Shown here piece by piece: positions 1 to 10,141 of a stretch of 39,038 nt of DNA. Under the pieces are notes generated by a model, which saw only the letters and a program-made list of their open reading frames with translations, did no database searches and was not told the origin of the DNA. The DNA lies in the NCBI GenBank assembly GCA_016931135.1, contig JAFGFK010000163.1, positions 1-39,038 of the forward strand. The letters run 5' to 3'. Within the stretch, counting starts at the first letter, position 1. Every line of letters begins with the position of its first letter. The position numbers and the translations under genes were made by a program. The stretch is from Candidatus Sumerlaeota bacterium. GTDB lineage: Bacteria > Sumerlaeota > Sumerlaeia > MWCT01.

Positions 1-526
1 GGGCTTCCGCCGGGATGATTGCGGTGGTTGTCTGTTTGTCATCTGTGGTTGTGAAGGATTTTCCGATGAGCAAGGCGTGATTCAAATGGCCAATTCCCCA
101 CTCAAAAACGGCTGGCGCTTCTTTGGAAAACGTGAAATCAAGCGTGGCGGTAAACGTATTGTCGCGCGTGAGGAGGAAGGTTTGAGTTCCCTTGAAAGGG
201 CAGTCATACTCCGGAGGCATCTCGTGAAAAATCGTGATTTTTTTTCCGTTTGGGATTTCCTCGATAGCGGCGCGCTGCAAGAGGTCCTTCTGGGCGTCAA
301 CCTGATAATATTTCACCTTCCAATTGGGAGTGATAACCCAGAGCGAGTTATCCTTCATGAAGGGGATATCGAAAACCTCAAGGGAAGCGCCGCTGCGAGT
401 GTAGGAAAACGTCATATTGCCGCAATGTTCGATGATCGGGCGCTCTATTTCCGCTGCGCCTGTTTCTGAAAATGAAAACATCAGGACGCCAAAAACAATA
501 AACCATCCAGAGACAGGAAATTTCAT
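1..526 (-). CDS. Secreted protein of unknown function, C-terminus truncated by window edge
   Basis: Open minus-strand frame from ATG at 526 to the window edge, no stop: MKFPVSGWFIVFGVLMFSFSETGAAEIERPIIEHCGNMTFSYTRSGASLEVFDIPFMKDNSLWVITPNWKVKYYQVDAQKDLL... RBS-like AGAGG upstream; N-terminal signal-peptide-like segment. Absent from the ORF track, probably because no stop lies in the window. Confidence 0.8.
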   Translation of the reverse strand, partial: MKFPVSGWFIVFGVLMFSFSETGAAEIERPIIEHCGNMTFSYTRSGASLEVFDIPFMKDNSLWVITPNWKVKYYQVDAQKDLLQRAAIEEIPNGKKITIFHEMPPEYDCPFKGTQTFLLTRDNTFTATLDFTFSKEAPAVFEWGIGHLNHALLIGKSFTTTDDKQTTTAIIPAEA

Positions 527-622
527 ATCGATCACCTCTGAATTTACCATAGTATGCCATTGAAAAAGAATTTATCAAAACAAATCTTTATTCAAAAAGA
601 TGACGCTCAGAAATTAAAAACA

Positions 623-2395
623 TCACAGGATGCACTCAAGGATGTTCGATCCGCTTTTGGGAAGGTTTGAAGTCATGGCAAAAAAGGGAAATCCCCAGCG
701 TTTGACAAGTTCGGATTTTGCTGTTTCGCCATTGATCTTCAAGCCGGATGAGTCAGGCGCAAGCCAGAGAATCGTGGCATCCTTCAAGGCGCATTCTGTC
801 TTCAATGAAACTTTGAAACCTTTTGGCGATATGGAAAAATCCTTCCAGGAGACATTTCGGCGCGATCTTTCCCAGGCATTGATTTCGGAGGCGGTCCACC
901 ATTCCATTCCCTGATCTTTCGCCTTTTTCACCGTTTCCAGCAAAGCCTTTTCTACTTCCTCTCCCATTATGTGGTGAGGATGAAAGAGAAAATGGGCGAC
1001 GCCATGGCATTTCAATGAGGACTCGAGCAAATAATCCGCAAGCTCGCAGGGCGCTGTAATGACAAGGTCCTGGGTAAGGAAAGGAAGTTCCAGAACATCG
1101 ATCCGGCTCCCCCTGGGATCGAGGGGGAAATACGGATGACACGTTCCGAAGAGGAACCCGACATCGCCTGTTTTTGAGGGGCCTTTGGATTGATCCAATT
1201 GGATTCCCGCCCTTGCGCACCATTCATAAAATTCGGTATCTCCCTTCCAGATCGTATAATGATTTTTATTCGAGAGGGGCTTTTGTCCACGGAAGAGGCG
1301 CGTCAAGCCCTTGTACTGTCTTTTGAACGCCGGTTCGCTCCATGATATTTCATTATCTTCAAGGGCGTCGAAATGCATGCCAAGTTCATGCCCGCTTTCC
1401 CGAATCTTTCTCGCGAGTTTCTTTTCATATCCCGGAAGAATGACGCACCATGTAGAATGGACTCCTGCCTTACCAAGAACCTGGATAAGACGCTCCGCTC
1501 TTTCAGGAACATTGACATCCGTGTCATTGGACATGTGAGCAAGAGCTGGTTTATTCCGGGGATAAAGCCATAACAGGGGCAGGGGCGACTTTTGTTTTTG
1601 CGCAAGATAAAAAATCGAACGCAGAACGATTTCCCTCCAGAGATCGGCGACCGGATCGAGAAACGCCTTATATCCCTTGACGCCTTTAATGCCGCGCCTA
1701 TCGAAAATCCAATCGAGGACAATACTGTCGTCGCATTTGAGAGCCATTTCATTCACCGGCGCCGTGCCATCGGGAGCCGGAACGCCGTCTCTCGTTACAG
1801 CCAATCCCTGCTGAATACGGACAATGCTGCCCGTGACATCCGGCGCGATGAAGAGACATCGTCCTTTTCCCTTTCTGGATTCTACAAGGGCGGCGCGTGG
1901 AGTTTTTCTCTGATGAACATCGAGGGCATCCGCCAGAAGTTTGCCGCGCGTATTTTTTACCGCAATACCGCCGAAGAAATGAAGGGGAAGGTTGACATGC
2001 TGGAGAACAGGGTGGGCATGATCGATTTTTCGGAGATATCCCTCTCCTATCGAGCTGACGCCGCGGCTCCACCCCTGGTAGGAAGGGGGAAGGACATCCA
2101 CTCCCAGGAGATCGGACATGCCGCACGCGCCGCCGATGGAAATCCAGGCGCCACCGGAATTTATGAAGTTAGTCAAGGCGGTTTTGAGTTTTTCGGAAAG
2201 ATCGGTTTCTCCCACGGTTAAAAGAATCCGGAGCGAAGAAATTTTTTTAAGGAGATTCTCGAACGGGATAGTTTCATAACAAATTCCGGCGTGAGAGAGG
2301 ATTTCGCGCATATAATGGGGATAAACGACGGAACGCCCCGTATGGCGGGATTTTTCGGGGAGAAGGCAGAATCCGAGAGGGGTCATTTTTTTCAT
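623..2395 (-). CDS. Polysaccharide deacetylase-like (NodB-fold-like) protein with N-terminal GATase1/ThuA-like region
   Basis: Sequence ...ALAHMSNDTDVNVPERAERLIQVLGKAGVHSTWCVILPGYEKKLARKIRESGHELGMHFDAL... resembles the deacetylase barrel (DxD near strand 1, GHELGxH). ORF track starts at 2428; start at 2395 (MKKMTPLGF) is preceded by AAGGAG. Confidence 0.6.
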   Translation of the reverse strand: MKKMTPLGFCLLPEKSRHTGRSVVYPHYMREILSHAGICYETIPFENLLKKISSLRILLTVGETDLSEKLKTALTNFINSGGAWISIGGACGMSDLLGVDVLPPSYQGWSRGVSSIGEGYLRKIDHAHPVLQHVNLPLHFFGGIAVKNTRGKLLADALDVHQRKTPRAALVESRKGKGRCLFIAPDVTGSIVRIQQGLAVTRDGVPAPDGTAPVNEMALKCDDSIVLDWIFDRRGIKGVKGYKAFLDPVADLWREIVLRSIFYLAQKQKSPLPLLWLYPRNKPALAHMSNDTDVNVPERAERLIQVLGKAGVHSTWCVILPGYEKKLARKIRESGHELGMHFDALEDNEISWSEPAFKRQYKGLTRLFRGQKPLSNKNHYTIWKGDTEFYEWCARAGIQLDQSKGPSKTGDVGFLFGTCHPYFPLDPRGSRIDVLELPFLTQDLVITAPCELADYLLESSLKCHGVAHFLFHPHHIMGEEVEKALLETVKKAKDQGMEWWTASEINAWERSRRNVSWKDFSISPKGFKVSLKTECALKDATILWLAPDSSGLKINGETAKSELVKRWGFPFFAMTSNLPKSGSNILECIL

Positions 2396-2434
2396 GGGCG
2401 AAAAACTCCTTATTGAGTAGTGTGGCAAATACTA

Positions 2435-3703
2435 TTATCTGGAATAGTATTGAACGAGTTTTTTGATTGCATTATAGACATCCAGGGCGTCCTTTTCCGA
2501 GACGCCCTCGCACCAGCTGAAGACGATCAATTCGGTAAGGGCTTTCATGGTTCCGGGATAATGATTCCGATCATACACAATATTTTTACGGGCAGCGGGA
2601 AGGCTCCAGGGAAGATGCGAAGAGCCGAAGGTTTTTCGATCTCTGATCACAGGATATTCGAAAAGGGGCATGGGGATGTATCCGCAACCTGCGGGAATGC
2701 CTTCCGCTGCAAGGGCTTTGGCGAACTCCGCGGGTGAAATTCTGATTTTCTTTTTATCCGGGTAAAAGGAAAACATCCACCAGCTGGAACGGCAATCGGG
2801 GAGTATTTTTGTCAGGATGATTCCATCCACGTTTTGCAATTTCCGTGAGAGAAAATGAGCGACTTTTCTTCTTTTCCGCACGATGCCCTTGAGTTTTCGC
2901 GCCTGGGCAAGGGCGACGGCGCCGGTGATTTCGTTCATGCGGTAATTCACTCCGAGAAAAAGATGCCCGCGGGTTTGCCCCATTTGCGTTCTGGGCCAGG
3001 CTTTATCGGAAAAAAGAACAGCGCGCGCATATAAATCCTTGTTCGAGGTTATGAGGATTCCCCCATCGCCGGTTGTGATCTGTTTGGATTGCTGGAGGCT
3101 GAAACAGCCGATATCGCCCATAGTTCCTACAAGGCGTCCTTTGTATTTTGCCAAATGGGCTTGAGCGGCGTCCTCGATCACGCGGAGGTTATGTCGCCGA
3201 GCGAGCTTCAGAATGGGGTCCATATCCGCGGGGGATCCAAAAAGATGAACCACGATAATCGCCCTGGTTTTTTTCGTGATTTGTTTCTCGATGTTTTTTG
3301 CGGTGATATTGCAGGTTTTGGGATCGACATCGGCAAAAACGGGAATGCATTGCTGCGTGAGGATGGCAATGGCGGTTCCCATATCCGTGATGGGGGAAGT
3401 GATGATTTCATCTCCGGGTTCGAGATCGAGCGCAGCAACGGCGGTATGGAGGGATGCCGTGCCGCTGGTAACGGCATGGGCAAAAGGAACGCGGTAGAGT
3501 TTTGCGTAATCCTTTTCGAACTGTTCCACCATGCGAAGCCCTCCGAGGCGAAAGAGGTTCCCGCTTTCGATAACATGGGAAGCGAGGATCATTTCCTCCT
3601 TCCCGAGGCTTCTTCCCTGGGAGATTCCCACATTGGGGAATACTTTTTTCCGAACAGGTTTTCCCCCTTCGATTGCCGGAAGACCTGAATTGATTTTTTT
3701 CAT
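2435..3703 (-). CDS. DegT/DnrJ/EryC1/StrS family PLP-dependent aminotransferase
   Basis: MKKINSGLPAIEGGKPVRKK..., TSGTASLHTAVAAL, VIEDAAQAHLAKYKGRLVGTMGDIGCFSLQQSKQITTGDGG (PLP lysine region), NYRMNEITGAVALAQ. GGAGG upstream of ATG 3703; supplied ORF over-extended to 3853. Confidence 0.9.
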   Translation of the reverse strand: MKKINSGLPAIEGGKPVRKKVFPNVGISQGRSLGKEEMILASHVIESGNLFRLGGLRMVEQFEKDYAKLYRVPFAHAVTSGTASLHTAVAALDLEPGDEIITSPITDMGTAIAILTQQCIPVFADVDPKTCNITAKNIEKQITKKTRAIIVVHLFGSPADMDPILKLARRHNLRVIEDAAQAHLAKYKGRLVGTMGDIGCFSLQQSKQITTGDGGILITSNKDLYARAVLFSDKAWPRTQMGQTRGHLFLGVNYRMNEITGAVALAQARKLKGIVRKRRKVAHFLSRKLQNVDGIILTKILPDCRSSWWMFSFYPDKKKIRISPAEFAKALAAEGIPAGCGYIPMPLFEYPVIRDRKTFGSSHLPWSLPAARKNIVYDRNHYPGTMKALTELIVFSWCEGVSEKDALDVYNAIKKLVQYYSR

Positions 3704-4001
3704 AAGATCCAACCTCCCGATAAAAATGATCCGCGTCTTATTTGGAATAAAGCGCATACCTTCTATAAAAACAAGGCAAACCGTAATGAGAGATAAAATC
3801 AAGTTCAAGATATTTCCGCAATAAAAGGAAGGCGTATTTATCGGAAGCGTCAAGCGTCCCTTACAAAATCCTTTTGAAACCGCTTACAATTGACAGGGGA
3901 AGAGAAATGATTAAAAAACGCCGCTGATAAATTATATTTTCAGTTGCATTTCTCAAATAGAGATATAGAAATTAAAATCATTCCTGCGAGTTGGAAAAAA
4001 A

Positions 4002-5855
4002 ATGAATACATTCAACATCATCGATTACGCTGTTGTGGGAATATACATGCTTTCCATGGTAGCGATCGGATTTCTGGTGAACCGGCTGAATAAGGGAGAT
4101 GAGGATTATTTCAAGGGCGGGAATAAAATTCCCTGGGCGATGTCCGCGATGTCGCTTTTCATCGGATCTTTCAGCGCCTACATGTTTGTGGGGGCAAGCG
4201 GGCAGGCGTTCAACGCAGGACCCGCATGTCTGCTGCTGTTTACAAGTCCCTTCTGGGGCTGCATCCTGGTATATTTTTTCTTTGCGCACCGTTGGCGCAG
4301 AACGCGCATCACCTCACCCATGGAATTCATCCAGATGCGATATGGAAACGGGTTGAGATATTTCCTGTCATTTCTGGGGATTCCCCTCACATTTCTCAGC
4401 ATCGGAAAGCTGCTTTTCGTTCTGAGCATATTTTTATCATCGGCATTGGGTTTGACGGGAGAATATAAAATCCTGTGTTTCTCCCTGAACGGTCTGGAGT
4501 TGTGCATCATTGCGACGGGAATCATTATCGTATTATACACAACGGCTGGCGGGCTTTGGGCGGTGATCCTCACGGATTCGGTGCAGTTTATCATTGTGAT
4601 GATCATGTCCCTTCTCGTGGCGCCATTGAGTTTCATAGCCCTCGGTAAAGGGGGGCTGATCAAAGGGATCGCTCATTTTGCGGCAAATCCTCCCACGCCG
4701 GATTATTTTCATTTGATCAAACCTTCCCAAACGCTTTCCTTTACTCTTGCGTGGATATGTCTGTTTCTTTTGTCATTTCCCGGAGGAGGCGCCGTGGCTC
4801 AAAGGCTTTATTCCGTTCCGAATGAAAAAGACGCCAGGAAGACCACGGTTCTTACCGCCATTTTTTACGTGATTGCCCCTGCGATCTGGGTGTTCCCCAT
4901 CTTTGTCATGCGTCCCCTTCTCACCAACATGAAGGAACTTTGGCCCCAGCTGAATAATCCGAACGAGGCGACCTATGTCACCATTACATTGATGCTGCTT
5001 CCCAACGGCATGATCGGACTCATGGTCTCTGCGATCCTGGCGGCGACCATGTCCACCGTTTCCACGTTATACAATATTTTTTCCTCGATATTCATAAGGG
5101 ACATATACAAGCCTCTTTTCGCCCCCAGATCAGATTCCAAAGACCTCATGCATGTTGGCAAGATCGTCACTTTATTGTGCGGGATCATCACGATCTGGGT
5201 AGGGATCATCCTGGCGAATTACGGGAAGGCGGACGCATTTACAGTAACGTTTACCCTGGTAAGCCATCTGAGTCTTGTATTTGCGCTTCCCGTTGTAGCA
5301 GGGATTCTGTTTCAAAGGATTCCCTGGTGGACTCCTTTTGTCTCGATACCAATCTGCCTTTGCTACACTCTTTCGTTAGAGGTCGTGGGAAAAGCGGCGG
5401 CGAACCATCCTACAGACTTTTTATTGTATATCAAGGAACATCTTTATCAATTCAAAGTATTCGGCGCGGCGCTTGTCAATGCGGTGATTTTTCTGATCGC
5501 CTCGTTTTTTTACGATGAAACGGATCCGAGGAATCAAAAGGCGGAGGAGCTGTTTCGTTTGATGAAAAAGCCGGTGCGGGAGGATGAAAACGCCGCCCTT
5601 TACGTGCCGAATCTGAAGACATACAGAATCGTGGGATGGATTCTCGCCTTTTATGGATCCTGCATGATCCTTCTCAACATCTCCGGAATAGCCGAGGATC
5701 CCCGAAAAATCAACCTCATTGCCGGATTGATCTTCATGGGATTATTCGGGATGATCGAATGGTTCACAAATCCCGGATACTCCCCTTTTCAGATTGTCCG
5801 TAAGCAATCGACATCGAATGACCATAAGAAAAATATTACCACAGGGATTGAATAA
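4002..5855 (+). CDS. Sodium:solute symporter (SSS family), copy 1
   Basis: Multi-TM protein; NIIDYAVVGIYMLSMVAIGFLVNRLNKGDEDYFKGGNKIPWAMSAMSLFIGSFSAYMF is a typical SSS N-terminus; ...TAGGLWAVILTDSVQFIIV...; ...AATMSTVSTLYNIFSSIFIRDIY... Confidence 0.9.
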   Translation: MNTFNIIDYAVVGIYMLSMVAIGFLVNRLNKGDEDYFKGGNKIPWAMSAMSLFIGSFSAYMFVGASGQAFNAGPACLLLFTSPFWGCILVYFFFAHRWRRTRITSPMEFIQMRYGNGLRYFLSFLGIPLTFLSIGKLLFVLSIFLSSALGLTGEYKILCFSLNGLELCIIATGIIIVLYTTAGGLWAVILTDSVQFIIVMIMSLLVAPLSFIALGKGGLIKGIAHFAANPPTPDYFHLIKPSQTLSFTLAWICLFLLSFPGGGAVAQRLYSVPNEKDARKTTVLTAIFYVIAPAIWVFPIFVMRPLLTNMKELWPQLNNPNEATYVTITLMLLPNGMIGLMVSAILAATMSTVSTLYNIFSSIFIRDIYKPLFAPRSDSKDLMHVGKIVTLLCGIITIWVGIILANYGKADAFTVTFTLVSHLSLVFALPVVAGILFQRIPWWTPFVSIPICLCYTLSLEVVGKAAANHPTDFLLYIKEHLYQFKVFGAALVNAVIFLIASFFYDETDPRNQKAEELFRLMKKPVREDENAALYVPNLKTYRIVGWILAFYGSCMILLNISGIAEDPRKINLIAGLIFMGLFGMIEWFTNPGYSPFQIVRKQSTSNDHKKNITTGIE

Positions 5856-5858
5856 AAA

Positions 5859-7697
5859 ATGAACGCATTCAATATCATCGATTACGTTATTGTCGGGATT
5901 TATATGCTATCCATGCTTCTGATCGGATTTCTGGTGAGGAGTTTCAGCAAGGGAGATGAGGATTATTTCAAGGGTGGGAACAAGATTCCCTGGGCGATGT
6001 CCGCAATGTCTCTTTTCATCGGTTCTTTCAGCGCCTACATGTTTGTGGCTGCAAGCGGGCAGGCTTACAAAACAGGTTTTTCCTGTCTTCTTCTCTTTAC
6101 GAGTCCCGCGTATGCCTGCATCGTGATCTATTTTCTCATGGCTCATTTATGGCGGCGCACCCGGATCACGTCTCCGATGGAACTGATCGAAATGCGTTAT
6201 GGAAACGGGGTACGCTATTTCTTCACCTTTGTCCCCATACCCTTTGGCATCCTTGGGGCAGGCAATCTGCTTTTTGTCCTGAGTATTTTCATCTCCTCCG
6301 CCCTGGGATTCACGGGGGAATACAACATCCTGTGGTTTACGCTGAATGGGCTGGAGCTGTGTATCCTTGTTACAGGAATTATCATCGTCATTTACACTAC
6401 GGTGGGAGGATTATGGGCGGTTATCTTGACGGATACAGTGCAATTTATCATAGTCATGGTCATGTCCATGATAGTTGTGCCATTAAGTTTCATGGCTTTG
6501 GGTAAAGGGCGCCTTTTCAGCGGGATTCAGCATTTTATTTCCAATCCCCCAACCGAGGATTATTTCCATCTGGTAAAACCATCCCAAACCCTGATATTTT
6601 CCGTATCCTGGATTCTTCTCACGCTCTTCTCAACCATGGGGAATAACGCCCTTGGGCAAAGATGTTATTCCGTGCCTACGGAAAAAGACGCAAAAAAAAC
6701 CGTACTTTTATCAGGCATATTTTATATTATAGCGCCCATCATCTGGGTGCTTCCCATTTTTGTCATGAGACCCTTTCTGACAAATATGGAGTCTCTATGG
6801 CCTCAGCTCAAGAATCCCAACGAAGCCACTTACGTCACCATCACCCTGATGCTCCTCCCAAACGGAATGATCGGATTGACCGTATCGGCAATTCTAGCGG
6901 CCACCATGTCCACAGTTTCCACAGTATATAACATCTTTTCCTCCATTTTCATCAGGGATATATACAAGCCTCTTTTTGCCAGAAAGGCGGATTCCAGGGA
7001 TTTGATGCATGTAGGGAGATGGGTGACCCTGGCTTATGGAATGATAACCATCCTGATGGGATTTATCCTGGCGCGATATGGAAAAGCCGACGCATTCAAA
7101 ACGACATTCACCATAGGGAGTCATACGGGGCTGGTATTTGCCTTTCCGATTATAGTAGGACTTTTATTTCGGAGGATTCCCTGGTGGTCGCCCTTTGTTT
7201 CGGCGGCGATCTGCCTGGTCACCACTTTATCCCTGGAGATATTTTTTGGAGTCAGCGACAGATCTTTCTCGTGGGGCGTATTTGAAAATATCCGGAAATA
7301 TCTTTTTGAATGGAAGATTTTCGGGGCAATTTTCGTCAATGTCATTGTTTATCTGATCGTTGCCCTTTTTTACAATGAGAAAGATCCGATGAACAAAAAG
7401 GCGGATCATCTTTTTGCCTTGTTGAAAAAGCCGGTCAGTGAAGATTCCGACGCCGATTTGTTCGTTCCCAATCTGAAAACGTATCGTATCGTTGGATTGA
7501 TTCTCGCCTTTTTCGGGATAGCGATGATTGTACTCTGGATCAGCGGAATTGTCAACGATCCAAGAAATATCAACCTGATTGCGGGCGTTTTTTTCCTGGC
7601 TCTTTTTGCGCTGATCGAATGGTTTACAAGCGCCCGATTTTCGCCTTTCATCACTGTACGGAATCAGACGCAACAGAAAGACGCTCACAAACAATAA
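5859..7697 (+). CDS. Sodium:solute symporter (SSS family), copy 2
   Basis: Aligns end-to-end with the preceding ORF (e.g. KGDEDYFKGGNKIPWAMSAMSLFIGSFSAYMFVAASGQAY); starts 3 nt after the copy 1 stop. Confidence 0.9.
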   Translation: MNAFNIIDYVIVGIYMLSMLLIGFLVRSFSKGDEDYFKGGNKIPWAMSAMSLFIGSFSAYMFVAASGQAYKTGFSCLLLFTSPAYACIVIYFLMAHLWRRTRITSPMELIEMRYGNGVRYFFTFVPIPFGILGAGNLLFVLSIFISSALGFTGEYNILWFTLNGLELCILVTGIIIVIYTTVGGLWAVILTDTVQFIIVMVMSMIVVPLSFMALGKGRLFSGIQHFISNPPTEDYFHLVKPSQTLIFSVSWILLTLFSTMGNNALGQRCYSVPTEKDAKKTVLLSGIFYIIAPIIWVLPIFVMRPFLTNMESLWPQLKNPNEATYVTITLMLLPNGMIGLTVSAILAATMSTVSTVYNIFSSIFIRDIYKPLFARKADSRDLMHVGRWVTLAYGMITILMGFILARYGKADAFKTTFTIGSHTGLVFAFPIIVGLLFRRIPWWSPFVSAAICLVTTLSLEIFFGVSDRSFSWGVFENIRKYLFEWKIFGAIFVNVIVYLIVALFYNEKDPMNKKADHLFALLKKPVSEDSDADLFVPNLKTYRIVGLILAFFGIAMIVLWISGIVNDPRNINLIAGVFFLALFALIEWFTSARFSPFITVRNQTQQKDAHKQ

Positions 7698-7742
7698 TCC
7701 CTCATACGTTCCCTTTCTATACAAGAGAAATTGAAACATGAT

Positions 7743-7877
7743 TTACAGAATCAGCAAAGTTATGAGATCCGCCACATCGACAACGCCGTCCTGGTTGATG
7801 TCATAGAAAGGTTTTTCTTCCTCAGTGAGCGCCAGGATTCCCAGGAGATACCGCCGCAGTTTTGCCGCATCCGAATT
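7743..7877 (-). other. Half-dockerin/EF-hand-like C-terminal tag A
   Basis: NSDAAKLRRYLLGILALTEEEKPFYDINQDGVVDVADLITLLIL-stop; DxNxDGxxDxxDL calcium-loop pattern. Confidence 0.65.
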
Positions 7878-9923
7878 GAAAACATCGATGTCGATTATTT
7901 CGTCGTTATTGGTTTCATCCGATTCCATAACCACATCCTCAGCATCAGCCGTGGCAGTAATGGCGTATGTTCCGGGATCGGGCGGGATCATAATAAGTTG
8001 AGCCTGGATGATTTCTGCAGGCGCCAAAGGCTTGATCTCAAAGGTTTCCGGCATAATTGCGGCGCCAACCAGAATCCACAGGGTAGAGGAAGTGGCTCCT
8101 GCGTTACCGGCATTCTCGATCAGCGCGGTGATGGTTGTCGGTTGATCCGCGAATGGCATGGCAGGTTCATAAACGAGGGAGCTGATAATGAGATCCGGTC
8201 CGGTCCCTCTTACGCTGAATGAATACAAGCTGATATTGTTATCTTCATTGGATTCCTCGTTGTCATCATCGAAATCCGCGGTGGCAGTAACCTCGTATGT
8301 TCCCGGAGCAGACTTGATGACCTGCATCTGAACCTGAGAGGATTCATCAGGAAGCAGAGCGGGTATGGTAAAAGTGACAGGTCCCGCTTCACCTTCCACA
8401 TCGAGTTCAAGGGTGGAAGTTGTGGCGGCCGTTCCGCCGATGTTTTGCACAACGGCAGTGAGGGTGATGATGTCGTTGATAAAGGGATTGTCTGGAGAGT
8501 GATCCAGGCTGCTCACGATCAGGTCCGGCATATCGCTGACATCGATTGTATCCATGGCTGTGTTATTGGTTTCATTGGATTCATTCACATCGTTATAGAG
8601 ATCGGCTGTAGCGTTGACCGTGTAAGAACCGGGCGCTCCCAAAACAATCTGACGATCAACCTGATATGTTTCAGCCGGGGCGAGGGCGGGTATTTCATAA
8701 GTCTCGACATCGCCGTTCACATCCAATTCGAGCGTGGAAGTTGAGGCTGTGGCGTCGCCGATATTTTCCACAATGGCTGTGATGGTTACTTCATCCACAA
8801 TATCTGGATTCGCCGGGGTATGATCGAGAGAACTTACCACCAGATCCGGCGCGGAGACATGGATGTCATCGGAATCGATATTATTATATTCACGGGATTC
8901 ATCAACGTCATCATAAAGATCAGCAGTGGCTGATACTTGATAATTCCCGGGAAGGGGGTTAACGAACTGGCTGTCAATCTGGTAGATTTCACCGGGATCG
9001 AGTGGGGGTATTTCATAGGTTTCGATTCCATTCAATCCGCCAAAATCGATCTCCAACGTGGAGGTTCCTGCGGCATCATTACCTGCATTTTCCACAGCAG
9101 CAGTTACATTCAATGTATCATCTATGGTGGGATCAGCGGGATCATGATCGATTGTAACGATCAGGTCGGGTCCTTCTGCGGATTCAACGGTAATGGAATC
9201 CGTGGCGACATTATTCCCCTCATTGGATTCAGCCACGTCATCATTGGCATCTGCGGTAGCCGTGACATCATAGACGCCAATTTGATCGAATATCACCCCA
9301 CGCTCCACCTGATAAGTAGCGTTGGGTGCGAGGAGGGGAATAGTATGGGTGGAAGGCTCACTTTCATTACTTAAAAGAATTTCAAGGATGGAAGCGGCTG
9401 CATCCTGATCGCCCTGGTTTTTTACAATAGCTGTAATGGTAACCAGATCGCCTGTAACCGGCGTGGGTGGCAAATAAGAAAGGCTTTCCACAATCAGATC
9501 GGGCGGGCCAGCGGTTACATTAAAATTAAGGGTTAAGGCATTATTATCTTCCTTTTTCTCATCAAGAATATTAGTTGAATCGGCAGTGGCTGTAACAGAG
9601 TGAGAACCTGGGGCGAGGAGCCCGACAATTCGGTTTTGAGTAAAATTCGTGTGTTTGAGCAAACCCGGGACTGTATAAGTTGTTGGGTTCGTTTCAGAAT
9701 CGAGATTGATATCAAGAACGGAAGCGAGCGCAGTATCATCGCCATTGTTTCTCACAACAGCCGTAATGGTGATGATATCGTCGGAATCGGGATTGGTCGG
9801 GGCAATAGTAATCTCATTAATAATATAATCCGGTTTGGGTTGAGCGGGGGCATTCGCCACCCCAATAACGACAAAGAGAGTTGCCAGTACAGGCAACGTC
9901 AGAAATTTGATACGCTTTGACAT
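7743..9923 (-). CDS. Secreted CARDB-repeat protein (6 repeats) with C-terminal half-dockerin-like tag
   Basis: Signal peptide MSKRIKFLTLPVLATLFVVIGVANAPAQ; six repeats of PDLIVSSLDHxPxNPxxxDxVTITAxVxNxGxxxAxxSTLEL...ESNExNN; ends ...LRRYLLGILALTEEEKPFYDINQDGVVDVADLITLLIL. RBS GGAGG before ATG. Confidence 0.88.
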   Translation of the reverse strand: MSKRIKFLTLPVLATLFVVIGVANAPAQPKPDYIINEITIAPTNPDSDDIITITAVVRNNGDDTALASVLDINLDSETNPTTYTVPGLLKHTNFTQNRIVGLLAPGSHSVTATADSTNILDEKKEDNNALTLNFNVTAGPPDLIVESLSYLPPTPVTGDLVTITAIVKNQGDQDAAASILEILLSNESEPSTHTIPLLAPNATYQVERGVIFDQIGVYDVTATADANDDVAESNEGNNVATDSITVESAEGPDLIVTIDHDPADPTIDDTLNVTAAVENAGNDAAGTSTLEIDFGGLNGIETYEIPPLDPGEIYQIDSQFVNPLPGNYQVSATADLYDDVDESREYNNIDSDDIHVSAPDLVVSSLDHTPANPDIVDEVTITAIVENIGDATASTSTLELDVNGDVETYEIPALAPAETYQVDRQIVLGAPGSYTVNATADLYNDVNESNETNNTAMDTIDVSDMPDLIVSSLDHSPDNPFINDIITLTAVVQNIGGTAATTSTLELDVEGEAGPVTFTIPALLPDESSQVQMQVIKSAPGTYEVTATADFDDDNEESNEDNNISLYSFSVRGTGPDLIISSLVYEPAMPFADQPTTITALIENAGNAGATSSTLWILVGAAIMPETFEIKPLAPAEIIQAQLIMIPPDPGTYAITATADAEDVVMESDETNNDEIIDIDVFNSDAAKLRRYLLGILALTEEEKPFYDINQDGVVDVADLITLLIL

Positions 9924-10037
9924 AGTCTTTATCCTCCGTTTTCAAAATCACGCGAAAATATATCCGGGTAGAATCCCATAAAGAAATTAAAAGGGGCATA
10001 ACCGGATTTAATACATAATTTAAGTATATAATCATAG

Positions 10038-10053
10038 TATCATAATTATGATA
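10038..10053. promoter_or_regulatory. 16-bp perfect palindrome TATCATAATTATGATA (possible operator)
   Basis: Perfect dyad in the AT-rich region about 115 bp upstream of the minus-strand CARDB start at 9923. AT-rich palindromes can arise by chance. Confidence 0.25.
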
Positions 10054-10141
10054 TATCAAGAAAAATTTGCAAAAAATCGCACAAAAGGGCGCATCTTGAC
10101 ACCGTTACCAAAACATCCCGAAATCGGGGGGCAATCCCCAT

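Noticed and set aside
77-469. 130-aa plus-strand ORF at the left edge
   Set aside because: Antisense to the better supported minus-strand signal-peptide CDS (1-526).
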